From the NCBI GenBank assembly GCA_022414725.1, contig CM039466.1, positions 10,834,247 to 10,898,246 on the forward strand: a DNA stretch of 64,000 nt, written 5' to 3'. Every line of letters starts with the position of its first letter. Positions within the stretch are counted from its first letter, which is position 1. This stretch comes from Microglena sp. YARC. Lineage: Eukaryota; Chlorophyta; Chlorophyceae; Chlamydomonadales; Chlamydomonadaceae. Made by a program: the position numbers and the translations under genes. Positions 11,168 to 19,798 of this stretch are shown here, piece by piece. Under the pieces are notes generated by a model that was not told where the DNA came from, made no database searches, and worked only from the letters and a program-made list of their open reading frames with translations.

Positions 11168-12137
11168 AGCCCCACAAGAGAGAGGTACTGGCTATTAAGA
11201 GGCCAGAGGTTCTCCAGGAGGATCAGTGACAGTGCACTTGGCCATGGGAACTGAAAACTTGGGCTTGGTAGCAGCAGTGAGACAAACTGCTCCACCAGCT
11301 CAACAATGTAGGAGTGCTGGGAGAGGTCGATCTTAACACACACCTGCCGTCAGAATCAAGTGTACAAGTCATGTCCAATGAAAGGAACTGGACAGGTACA
11401 CCCATTTCCTTGACTTCCCACCCAGCTGCTTCCATAGCCTTGATCAGCAAGGCATACCTATGCAGCTCACTAAAAGCACAGATAAAGTCATCCACATAGG
11501 TCAGGACATAGCTCCACCCACCAGTAGAATCCCTCCTGAAATACAGAGCAGGTTCAGCTTTGCACATGGTAAAACCGTGGGCAACCAAAACCTGCTTTAC
11601 ATCTTTGCTCCAAGCCCTGGGTGCCTGCTTCAAACCACAAAGAGATTTAATTCAGCTTGCACACAAGGGGAACATTGTCAGGACCAAGTTCATGAAAGCC
11701 CTCAGGCTGGTAACAGAACAGGTCCAGACCAGGTTCCAGCTTGGCATTTAAGAATGCAGTCTTGATGTCCAGCTGCCTCACAAACATTTTCTATGAGTGA
11801 TGGCAGCAAGGAGCACACGAAGACTTGCTTTAGAGGAGACGGGGGCATATACATCATGGTAGTCCAGCCCAGGACGTTGCAAAAAACCACGAACTACAAA
11901 ACGAGCTTTAAAACGCAAAGAACCATTAGCCCCATGTTTCTTGACAAATAACCATCTGCCAGATAGAATCCTCTGCCTAGGAGGCTGTGGAGTGAGGACC
12001 CAAGTGCCATGAGCATGGAGGGAGGCCATCTCATCCTTCATAGCCTGCAGCCAGAGATCTCTGTCTGGGTTGGTAGGTAACATTGCAGCTTTATAAGAGA
12101 GTTCAGTAGAGGTAGAAATAAAAGCCCCCACGTACAA
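11044..12137 (-). pseudogene. copia reverse transcriptase
   Basis: The segment begins W..AMKDEMASLHAHGTWVL, KARFVVRGFLQRPGLDYHDVYAPV (12,060-11,830), continues KQAPRAWSKDVKQVL and contains the catalytic YVDD in VLTYVDDFICAF (about 11,490). It then reads LSQHSYIVELVEQF. All are diagnostic of the copia RT family. Frameshifts near 11,800, 11,630 and 11,300 interrupt it. Confidence 0.9.
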
Positions 12138-12663
12138 GCAGTGTACTTGTACATGGGCAGCGGGGATATCAGCAGTATCAGCAGTAACCGGTAATCAAGC
12201 CCCCAGCGCAGCACTCATGCGTGGTTGAACAAGGCCGGCCTCCTTTGCCTCTAAATCGTCGAAGCCTGGGTACACTGGAACACCCCAGCCATACGCAGTA
12301 CCTGACCCGGACCAGTGTTCGAGGTCATCACTCACATCATCTGTGACGGCCACATCGTCGCAATGCCTGGTCCGGTATAAACCACCAGGTATAGCAGGGG
12401 GTGAAGTGATCAACAACTCCCGCGAGCTATCCGAATAGGTGGACGGGGGGTGGCGACTAGTGGCAGTGGACCTGTACTAGGTTTCCACTATGACCCGAGG
12501 CTGTCCTAATCCTACGACTTCACCGACGAAACGTGGCGCAGAGGAAGGCCCGGCGACCCCTGAGATTCGAATAAATTAGAGCTTGAAGGAACATCAGACT
12601 CCCCCTGGCCCAATGCCGCCGCACGCGATACAGCACCATCATTACCTGGCCTGGGTCGCATCG
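12138..12663 (-). other. copia integrase-RT linker
   Basis: Low-conservation, charged stretch between integrase C-terminus and RT (for example YRTRHCDDVAVTDDVSDD near 12,370). Such variable linkers are normal in copia polyproteins. Confidence 0.5.
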
Positions 12664-13570
12664 TCATCCCATGACCAGTAAAGCGGTCAACAATCGGGGT
12701 TGGTAAAGGGCCCAGGACATTGTCAGTAGTATCAAGCCCTTTACCGATGATAGCGGCAGGGTGCGAGAAAAATACTGAGATCCATCATAGGGAAAGAGCC
12801 CAGGGATACAGTTATAGCTAAACTGTTCATAGAAGAGCACATCACGACTCTCTACCACCTGGCGCAACTTCGGAACCCAAACAAAATAACCCTTACACAC
12901 CAGAGAATACCCAACCAGTCTACCAGATAACGCCCTTTCGTCAAGCTTATTGCGCTTCTTCCCATTCACTAAGGTAACATAGCATGGGCACCCGAACACG
13001 CGCAATAACGATACATCAGGTAGAACCCCAAAGAACAACTCATAAGGAGTCTTGTCACCCTGATTAGGCAGCCGGTTGCGTAGGTAACACGCGGCGAGGA
13101 AGGCATAGGGCCAGAAGGACTTAGTGAGCTTAGACTCCAAGTGAATGCTCCTAGCTACGTTCTGAAGGACCCCATTGTACCGTTCCACAGTCGCATTCTG
13201 CTGAGCAGTGTAAGCCATGGACAATTCATGCACAGCACCAACCGATTCTAACCAATCCTCGAACCACTTCACTATAAATTCCTTAGCCCTGTCAGACCTA
13301 AGACACTTGAAAAACAAATCCATGCAGCTGAGTCATCCATCTGAGGATGGTAGTTTGAACTGCTAAGGGAGCTTCATCCCTGGTTATCAAGCACAAGACC
13401 TCAGCATAGCCAGAGTATTGGTCAGTGAGACACAGAACATAAAACTCCCCACGCAAGCCCCTAATATTAAATGGCCCCATGATGTCTAAGTGAAGGCGTT
13501 GTAATGGGGCACGGATCCTAGTTTTGCTTTCTTTAGGAAAAGGGATACGTTTTCCTTTGCCTTCTGACAA
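12664..13570 (-). pseudogene. copia integrase catalytic core
   Basis: First aspartate in LHLDIMGPF with YVLCLTDQYSGYAEV (13,500-13,420). Second aspartate in LRSDRAKEF and the glutamate in AYTAQQNATVERYNG (13,300-13,180) complete the D,D-35-E triad. Typical copia blocks NRLP, TPYELFFG, FGCPCYV and GYSLVCKGYFVW follow. It inserts element cDNA into the genome. One frame break lies near 13,320. Confidence 0.92.
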
Positions 13571-13884
13571 GCATCACATGGGATCTTAGACAGTCTTTGC
13601 ACCTGTTGGAGAGTGAGGGGTAAGTTCTGAACCAAACCCTTCCTTACAAGGTTGTGCATGGCATCATAGCCAGGGTGACCCAGCCGCCTATGCCACAACC
13701 ATTCAAGAGTGGTAGGGATCACAACTCCACCATCCTCATCAACATCAAGAGCAAAAGCTGGATAATCTTCAGCACCATACAAACGGCCACGAGGGGTGTG
13801 ACAAGGCCTACATGCAAACTTGTACACACCATCACTGGAGGCAGGGAAAGACACAGAACAGAAGAGCCCTGTGTGGCAGTACAA
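13486..13884 (-). pseudogene. copia pre-integrase HHCC zinc finger
   Basis: The 132-residue open segment has LWHRRLGHPGYDAMHNLV and later CDACQKAK, the HHCC finger that precedes the integrase core. It overlaps the integrase frame at its 3' end, where the frame changes. Confidence 0.85.
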
Positions 13885-13981
13885 CTAAGACTATCAAAAG
13901 AAATCTTGCAGTTGTGAGCATGGGCAACAGCATTTACTGACATGAGGTTCACCGGACAGTGTGGGATGTAGAGAACATTGG

Positions 13982-14200
13982 TTAAAGTGATTGGTGTTGG
14001 TAACCAATCACTATAACACAATAGAACCTGACCCACAGACCGTTGAACCACACCATCACCAAATTTAACTGCTGGCCCAGTCTCAGAAGCATGAAACACA
14101 GCGAACAAAGACATATCACTGTGATTGACATCCCAGCTCCAGAATCAACATGCCAGACACCCTCAGACAGGCTTCGGGCTGCAGACATTTGAAAATTTCG
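13982..14200 (-). pseudogene. copia aspartic protease
   Basis: GVWHVDSGAGMSIT (about 14,150) carries the DSG/DSGA active-site motif of copia protease. The rest continues in a second frame (VKFGDGVVQRSVGQVLLCY, ..NVLYIPHCPVNLMSV), typical of this family. The protease releases the mature Gag and Pol proteins. Confidence 0.85.
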
Positions 14201-14358
14201 CAGTGCAAGAGAAAAGGACAGAGCGTACCTCCTATTTCTTGTCCAAAGCATACCCATCAATCTGAGCCTGCAAGGAGGCCAGCTGCCGCGGAGTAAGCAC
14301 ACCTGGAAGGGCCAAGGCCATGGGCACCGGATTGGTAACCGGTGCACCAGGCTTGGTC

Positions 14359-16389
14359 TTACGCAGGTGCGGATGCTTCGTGAAACAGCGATCCTCCGAG
14401 TGGGTCGTCTTGCTGAGGGCATGGGCCCCAAGTGCAATCCAGACGTCGCTTGTTGGAACCAGAACCCTGAGAACCAGATCCCTGCCCACGCTGAAACGCA
14501 GCATTGGCAGGAACCTGGGGAGCGTCCCGGGACCAACCAGGATGCCTGGAGTCGGACCTGGGGAGAGCAATGTTCAAAATGTCGAGAGACCGATATGCCT
14601 CCAGTGAAGACCAGTAATCTACAGTCTGTCTGTTAGCCAACATCATACCGTACTGGATCCGTAGCGATTCAAATCGGATCAAACGGATCCCATTCACAAT
14701 GGTTTCCATGGCGTACGGCTGAGTGACAGGATGTCCAGCACTGCGGAGGTCAGTGCACAGACTGCGAACCATGCGAAAGAAATCATCGACACGGTCAGAA
14801 GGGCCCATGTGCGCATTATGAAGTTCGATACGCATGAGAGGGACTCTAGAGGCAAGGGCATCAGACTGCGTCTTCCGGATATCCAAAAGGATATCCCGAG
14901 GGGTGGCAAAGTCCTGGTATACCTTGACCATATCGTCCTCCATGTTCGCGAGCATCATAGTTAAACACATGAACTCCTGACGTTCGAGAGGCAGTGCACT
15001 GAACCCCAACAGTGCAGGATCAAACCGAGACTCACCATGAATGAGGGTATTAGACCCAGCTCCAATCGCAGAAGGGACAGGAGCCAAGGACCTACGAATG
15101 TCCATGAAATACTCCGCAGCAAGACCAGCGTCAAGAGCGCGCTGGTCGTCTATGTTCCTAATCACAGGAATGGACCTCGCAACACTCATAAGCAGCTCGA
15201 AATCTGGGATAACAGGACACAGAGGGACAGGCACTCGAACAAACTGATAACCAAGCTTCTCGTGATCACTACGCCTCGTACCACCAAAGGAAACACCATG
15301 ATCTGGGGGATACAGAATCCCAGAAGTGACTGGACCAAGAAAAGAACGACACCTGGTACCAAGCTCAGAGAAAGCCATCACTCGGCGATGCCTCAGCTTC
15401 ACACTAACATTTGCCATTGTAGCCTGCATATCCATCCGACCGTACAAAGAGCGGTTCAAGGACTCACAATCCCGTCGATCCATGTTGATCAGGCGGTAGT
15501 CCCGAAGGTTCAAAGTCGGAGGAGATCCGCCAGTGAGCAGATGCTCCCAAGATGCGCAAGACCGCGTATGCAGCATAAGAGGAGGGCCAGGGGCAGGAGG
15601 CAGCTCCACCGGCGGAGGCGGAGGGGGTTCCAGGGAGGCACCAGCAGCAGAGGTGCGTGCAGAGGAAACAGCAGCCTCGCGAGAGCGAGTGTGGTAGCCA
15701 GGGAGGCCACGCTCCATGGGGGCAGATGCAGAGGAAAAAGAAGCAAAGCCCTTCAAGAAAGTGGGCTTAGCCACCTCCGGGTAAGCCGGGGGAACAGGCT
15801 CAAAGGGAGGCGCCGACGAAGGCTGAGGCTGATACACAGGCGAAAGCTCTCGATTAGGCATCTGCTGATCAGGAGGCTCATACACCGGCGAAACAGCGGA
15901 AGTCTCAAAGACACGAGTGGCAGCAGCAGATGGGGTCACACCACCGAAGTCAGCACTCGTAGCACTCTTCAAGTCCTCCTCATCATCAGTAGTAGTTGAG
16001 TAGTCTTCATCATAATTGAAAGGGACGAAAGGAGGCTGCGGGTCTGATGCACAACGGATGATCTGTGTCTGTACACAACACAGCTTCATCAGGACATCCT
16101 CAACATCAGAGGAAAGGCGTCGAACATTGAGAGAAGGAACCGTAAAGTTGGAGGATTGATCGGGGGGGGTTACTTCCTTGATGGCGGAAGGACCCTCCTC
16201 TCCGGCAGCAGAGGCCGCTGGCGCGCAGTTGTCTAGCCAATCTAGAGGAACCTTCACCCCCGTTGGGAGGATTCGGTCGCATCCATTGCTCACAATGACA
16301 CTACGGATCCCACGAGCCCATGAAACACCATTAAGTTTGGTAAGTTTGACAAAGCCGGCAGGAGGCCCTCGCGGAAGTTGCATTATCAA
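14359..16389 (-). CDS. copia Gag
   Basis: 676-residue open frame. The C-terminal half (EDDMVKVYQDF, RVPLMRIELHNAHMGPSDRVDDFFRMVRSL, LRSAGHPVTQPYAMETIVNGI, then a DYWSSLEAYRSL block) has the pattern of the copia Gag (UBN2-type) domain. Residues ~120-290 are low-complexity, rich in Pro, Ser and acidic residues. The end (LDCTWGPC..., with HSEDRCF in a neighbouring frame) looks like a CxxHG...H...C zinc knuckle disrupted by a frameshift at about 14,420. The N-terminal methionine lies about 30 bases inside the 5' LTR boundary. Gag packages element RNA in virus-like particles. Confidence 0.8.
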   Translation of the reverse strand: MIMQLPRGPPAGFVKLTKLNGVSWARGIRSVIVSNGCDRILPTGVKVPLDWLDNCAPAASAAGEEGPSAIKEVTPPDQSSNFTVPSLNVRRLSSDVEDVLMKLCCVQTQIIRCASDPQPPFVPFNYDEDYSTTTDDEEDLKSATSADFGGVTPSAAATRVFETSAVSPVYEPPDQQMPNRELSPVYQPQPSSAPPFEPVPPAYPEVAKPTFLKGFASFSSASAPMERGLPGYHTRSREAAVSSARTSAAGASLEPPPPPPVELPPAPGPPLMLHTRSCASWEHLLTGGSPPTLNLRDYRLINMDRRDCESLNRSLYGRMDMQATMANVSVKLRHRRVMAFSELGTRCRSFLGPVTSGILYPPDHGVSFGGTRRSDHEKLGYQFVRVPVPLCPVIPDFELLMSVARSIPVIRNIDDQRALDAGLAAEYFMDIRRSLAPVPSAIGAGSNTLIHGESRFDPALLGFSALPLERQEFMCLTMMLANMEDDMVKVYQDFATPRDILLDIRKTQSDALASRVPLMRIELHNAHMGPSDRVDDFFRMVRSLCTDLRSAGHPVTQPYAMETIVNGIRLIRFESLRIQYGMMLANRQTVDYWSSLEAYRSLDILNIALPRSDSRHPGWSRDAPQVPANAAFQRGQGSGSQGSGSNKRRLDCTWGPCPQQDDPLGGSLFHEASAPA

Positions 16390-16403
16390 AGCAGTGGTAG
16401 TGA

Positions 16404-16420
16404 TGAGGAGCCCAATAACC
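16404..16420 (-). promoter_or_regulatory. copia primer-binding site candidate
   Basis: Minus-strand sequence directly after the 5' LTR is GGTTATTGGGCTCC. Its first six bases match the complement of the initiator tRNA-Met anticodon loop, as in Drosophila copia, which primes from a cut tRNA. The rest fits only imperfectly. Confidence 0.4.
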
Positions 16421-16744
16421 TATCAGCTTGAAATCACTCCGGTAGAGTGGACAGTAGATTAAAGCAGCGGAACAGACGCACCAATCTATACACGGAGACA
16501 AGGATAACGTTACAGACACAGGAGACCCATAAAGGGGCACCTGTGGTGAAAGGAGGCGGTAGACAGGAACCTAACAGGGTACAGATCAGACCGGAGACGT
16601 AGGTGACAGGAAGCTGCCACTGAGTCATCTCAAGATGACTCAGTCCCACGGGAAGCTGGCTCAGGAGAGCCGATAGTTCTAAGGGAGTACATAAGTAGTC
16701 ACCAAGTCATAAAACGCGTGAGAGCACCGCATAACATGCTGATA
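16421..16744 (-). repeat. copia 5' LTR
   Basis: 324 bases, near-identical to 9,826-10,149, with the TGAGTCA palindrome at about 16,620-16,645. It should hold the element promoter. TTTTATG and CTTTATG A/T-rich patches are possible TATA elements. Confidence 0.92.
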
Positions 16745-17620
16745 ATTTAAAGAGGGGGAATCTATGGGATCTTCTTGATCTGATAGGGTGGAGTCTAGGA
16801 GATCAGAGAAAGTTAGATCTGAGGAGTTATCCTGATCCGATAAGTTGTGATCTGTCAGTTCTGCAGGCCATGGGGAAGTTATGTGGTCCATACTGTGGGG
16901 AGAGTCAGGATGGTTGTGAGTGGGTGTGGTGTTACTAGTAGGGGAGATCATGTCAACAGTCTCCCTAGTAGGGTGGCCTGGTGTGTGGTTAATTTCTGGT
17001 TGAAAAGGGTGTGAAAGGAAGGAGGGTGATGTTTTGGTAAGAGTGTAGATGTGCCCTTGGAGTTTTATCCAATCTTGTGAGTGGAGAAGACTAGGGCCGT
17101 TGTGTTCAGAGTTCATGTCCCACCACTTACCATTAATTTGCTTAATGGTTGTAGCATGTCCATATCCACAGTTGTAGTGGAGGATAAACCTTGTGCAGCT
17201 GGGAGGAAGCCGAGATAAAATTTTCTGTTTAGTGCTGCCAGGCATAATTCCTGCAGAATAATTCTCAGATATGTCTTCAGTTGTTGGTGTAGTAGGGGGA
17301 GGATGGGATGGAGTGTATGTTTGTGAGTTCCTGTGGCCAGTGAGAGAGCCTAAGTGAGATTTCTTGTTAGCCAGGTAATAGTTGACTAAAGGGATTGTGT
17401 AGTTACCGGTTAGTTTGTTGAAATAGCAACGTTCTAGATCCCACTCATGTTGAGTGTAGTTAGTGACGTGTGTGTTGAGGTTTGGAGAACTGTAGGACCT
17501 CTTTGTAGTCCAGGGCCTTGTATCCGAGGTAGGCGTTAATAGAATGAACTTGAAAGTGACAGTCTATTTGGGGTTCCCAATAGCTAGAGCTGTTTACAGG
17601 AGTGGAACGAAGTCTGGAAG
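16745..17620 (-). pseudogene. LINE Josephin-like cysteine protease
   Basis: Minus strand: DCHFQVHSINAYLG (Cys codon about 17,560) resembles the Josephin nucleophile block (C-x-H...N). GHATTIKQINGKWWDMNS (His about 17,157, Asn about 17,112) matches the Josephin catalytic His and Asn blocks, and the His-Asn spacing of 15 equals that of ataxin-3. A Ser/Asp/Pro/His-rich linker follows up to the copia insertion. Dualen LINEs are known to encode a cysteine protease, and I infer its type as Josephin-like, a deubiquitinase fold. Stops between the Cys and His blocks (17,460-17,245) show decay or sequence error. Confidence 0.6.
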
Positions 17621-17914
17621 TAGGTCTACCTCCCCTAGGAGCTGTATCCCAGGTAGGATGAGTCAAGGTTCTAAGGTCCTGAGTACAGGATTTCCTATTA
17701 GGTTCACAGCTAGAATTCTGCTTTGCAGAGGGTTTCAGAAGAAGGAAGCTGTTCACGATTGACTTATCAATAGTGGGTGTACTCTGTACTGATGTCAGTA
17801 GCTTGGTACACCCTATGATCCAACAAGTAGCCATAAGGAGAGGGACAATCAGAAGAGTGCTATAGAAGTCTATGACTAAGAAGCAGGGGATCATAATGGG
17901 TGCACATAAAATCC

Positions 17915-19299
17915 CTATGGCTTCTTCCAGACCGTCTTCTTGGTCACCTCCTTCCACTGGTTGGTGGGAGCTGGCTGTCTCCTGGGCTGGCTGGGTCCAG
18001 CTGCTGGGGCAGGGGCGGCTGCCTGTGAAATTAAAAGTATAGTTATGTAGCTGCTGGCTGTCAAAACGGGAACTGCAGGGGGAGAAATTGTTAGAGTGGT
18101 TTACCTGAAGGGGGGTATAGGTCTGGAGCAGTTCCATCCAGGTGGTAGGTCCTTCCGGGGTAGGAGCATGTCCAATCCCTGGGTGGAGAGCAAGGTCAAG
18201 CTCAACGTTAGCCGTGGGCCATGGGGCAGGCAACCCATAGGGCTTGGCTTTGGCCAGGGAGGCGAGGGCATGGAAGTACATAGTCACGTTCTGCCCATAG
18301 GAGGTGATGTTGAGGCGGCTCTGGATCTCCTTCCACTATTTACTATATTTGGATTGCTGCCCCGTGTGGCATTGTGTAAACAGGGTCTGACAGGCATGCA
18401 AAAAACGTGTAACCATTATGTGTCCAGCCTAGTTGAACTTGAACTTGGTTACATAGCTTAAACCAATAATTTGGCTGCTCGCCGTCTTCAGCAGTTCTTG
18501 TGTGTCCATTCGACTGCCCCACTCTACGATCCAGTCGGCATGGTAACACTTTTCAGTCAGCGTGGCCGCGTCGGTGAGTGTGTCTACTTAACCTCTATTT
18601 ACACTGCTAACCTGAACTTGAACTTGGTTGCATGGCTGTAGAAAATGGCTGCTTATCGTCTTCCTTTTACACTGGGAACATCATTTTGCCCGTTTTCGAA
18701 ACTTAGTACTGTTTTGCCCTACTGCAAAAACTGTTTTCCGTACACCACCCCGGGGCCGACCTCCAGGGGACCCGCCAGGGCCCCCTACTATTTTTGAAAC
18801 TTAAACTGTTTTGCCCTACAACAAAAAACGAATGCATTACTACAATTCGCAATCCTTCCGTGTACAATTCATAAAAATCCCCATGGCATGCCCCAGTGCA
18901 CTAAACCTCTTAAACTTGGTGCCCTTCCTAAGTGTGCCAAGCCGCCTACTGTTATGTATGAGTGGCAACACCATTCGAACTGAGTCCTTGGTGTCGCTGG
19001 TTTGTGTCAGGAAACCCACCTCCTGCCCTGGGGTGAAATACCTTGCACAACTACAAGAACAAAAACAAAAAAGCAATTTGGCTGCTCTCCGTCTTAGGCA
19101 GGAAAATTGAGGTGCCTGGGAAAATCGAATATAATTTAGTGATTCCAACGAGGCAGCAAAGATGTGGGAATATGTGGAAGATATCACACACCACGTGCTT
19201 GGGCAAATGATTTTGTAGGGTAGGTGGCTATTTCAGGATACCTTGCAGGCTGCCACAAGCGCAGAGAAAGTTCTGAAGGAGGCGGGGAGCTCAATGTCA
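17915..19299 (-). CDS. Unknown gene, last three exons
   Basis: Three minus-strand exons join in phase. Exon 19,299-19,242 (DIELPASFRTFSALVAACK) has acceptor TTTCACAG and donor AAG|GTATCC. Exon 18,335-18,105 (77 codons, starts WKEIQSRLNITSYGQN) has donor CAG|GTAAAC. Exon 18,022-17,915 (AAAPAPAAGPSQPRRQPAP...TVWKKP, stop TAG) follows acceptor TTTCACAG. Lengths 58, 231 and 108 keep the frame throughout. The product ends in a Pro/Ala-rich then basic tail. I do not recognise it and found no start; earlier exons may lie at 19.3-19.6 kb, which would make the gene divergent from AMT1. The LINE starts just past the stop codon. Confidence 0.6.
18433..18494 (+). repeat. Dispersed 60-bp repeat, copy 1
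   Basis: TTGAACTTGAACTTGGTTAC...TTTGGCTGCTCGCCGTCTTC. Related copies lie at 18,611, 19,073, 23,925, 24,185, 31,266 and 59,440. Confidence 0.65.
18611..18665 (+). repeat. Dispersed 60-bp repeat, copy 2
   Basis: CTGAACTTGAACTTGGTTGC...GGCTGCTTATCGTCTTC, diverged in the core. Confidence 0.6.
18952..19040 (+). repeat. Dispersed ~80-bp repeat B, copy 1
   Basis: GAGTGGCAACACCATTCGAA...CCACCTC..GGTGAAAT matches 60,913-60,990 with a handful of substitutions. A third copy of the 60-bp repeat core (GCAATTTGGCTGCTCTCCG) follows at 19,073-19,107. Confidence 0.65.
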
Positions 19300-19798
19300 C
19301 TGTGAAACGTGGTCAGGATGGGGAGAGGTACTCAGCCGAATCATCGCAAGTAAGGTAGAACAAGATAATACCCACAAGATGACATCAAATTGCGTTTCTC
19401 CGATTTCCCCTCGTCCCTAACAGATTAGCGCTGAGGGGATGTCTGCTCAGCTCACGATTCCGCGATATTTCACGCCAAATCAGCACAGCTGCTTCCAGGT
19501 GACTCTCCGCGTTGCATTGCTGCTCTGACTCGCACTCGCCCCATCATGTCACGGTGGCGGTGGAGGGCATTTGCCCCGTTGGCATTTGCCCCGCGCGCGC
19601 GCGCGCGCTCTTGCGGTCATGGTAAGCCCTGTGTACGACCAGGGCTTAGAAGAAACCTTATCAAAAATAGTCACGTGCTTGTCGCGGTTTACGACCGTCC
19701 TTCTGAGATATATTGACAGGCGTTGCTAGCTGTGGCGCTTTGTCACCCAGTTCAATCAATAGTCTTCGAACCGGGAATTCTGAGCAAAAGCTACCGCC
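19300..19798. promoter_or_regulatory. Upstream region of AMT1
   Basis: About 500 bases between the minus-strand exon at 19,299 and the AMT1 start. A (CG)n run lies at about 19,594-19,609 and GGCATTTGCCCCG is repeated just before it. No TATA box I would defend. Confidence 0.4.

Larger units (their letters stand above)
9826..16744 (-). mobile_element. Ty1/copia LTR retrotransposon
   Basis: 6.9-kb element with 324-bp LTRs at both ends and gag, protease, integrase, RT and RNase H in copia order on the minus strand. It sits inside the LINE. LTR termini are TATCAGC/GCTGATA rather than TG/CA. The LTRs differ at only about four positions, indicating a recent insertion, yet the pol frame is broken many times, which points to sequence error rather than age. 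I see no 5-bp target duplication (GTGTG on one side, ATTTA on the other). Confidence 0.92.
3348..17900 (-). mobile_element. Dualen/RandI-like LINE, split by a copia insertion
   Basis: A non-LTR retrotransposon remnant in two parts: 16,745 to about 17,900 (5' part) and 3,348-9,825 (3' part), separated by the copia element. Domains seen, in minus-strand order: Josephin-like cysteine protease, an APE start, RT, extra domain, RNase H with the GNDRAD motif, CCHC knuckle, and RLE with the RPD...LELGY motif. Dualen of Chlamydomonas is known to combine cysteine protease, APE, RT, RNase H and RLE, so the family assignment is good. Many frameshifts and stops make this copy dead or badly sequenced. The 3' end is a short CAATTT tail. 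The 5' edge is inferred only from the stop codon of the neighbouring host gene at 17,915. Confidence 0.8.
18336..19241 (-). other. Repeat-filled intron of the unknown gene
   Basis: 906-bp intron with GT-AG ends. It holds three copies of the ~60-bp dispersed repeat (18,433, 18,611 and 19,073) and the ~80-bp repeat at 18,952. A duplicated segment containing CTTAAACTGTTTTGCCCTAC and variants lies at 18,690-18,830. Confidence 0.5.
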
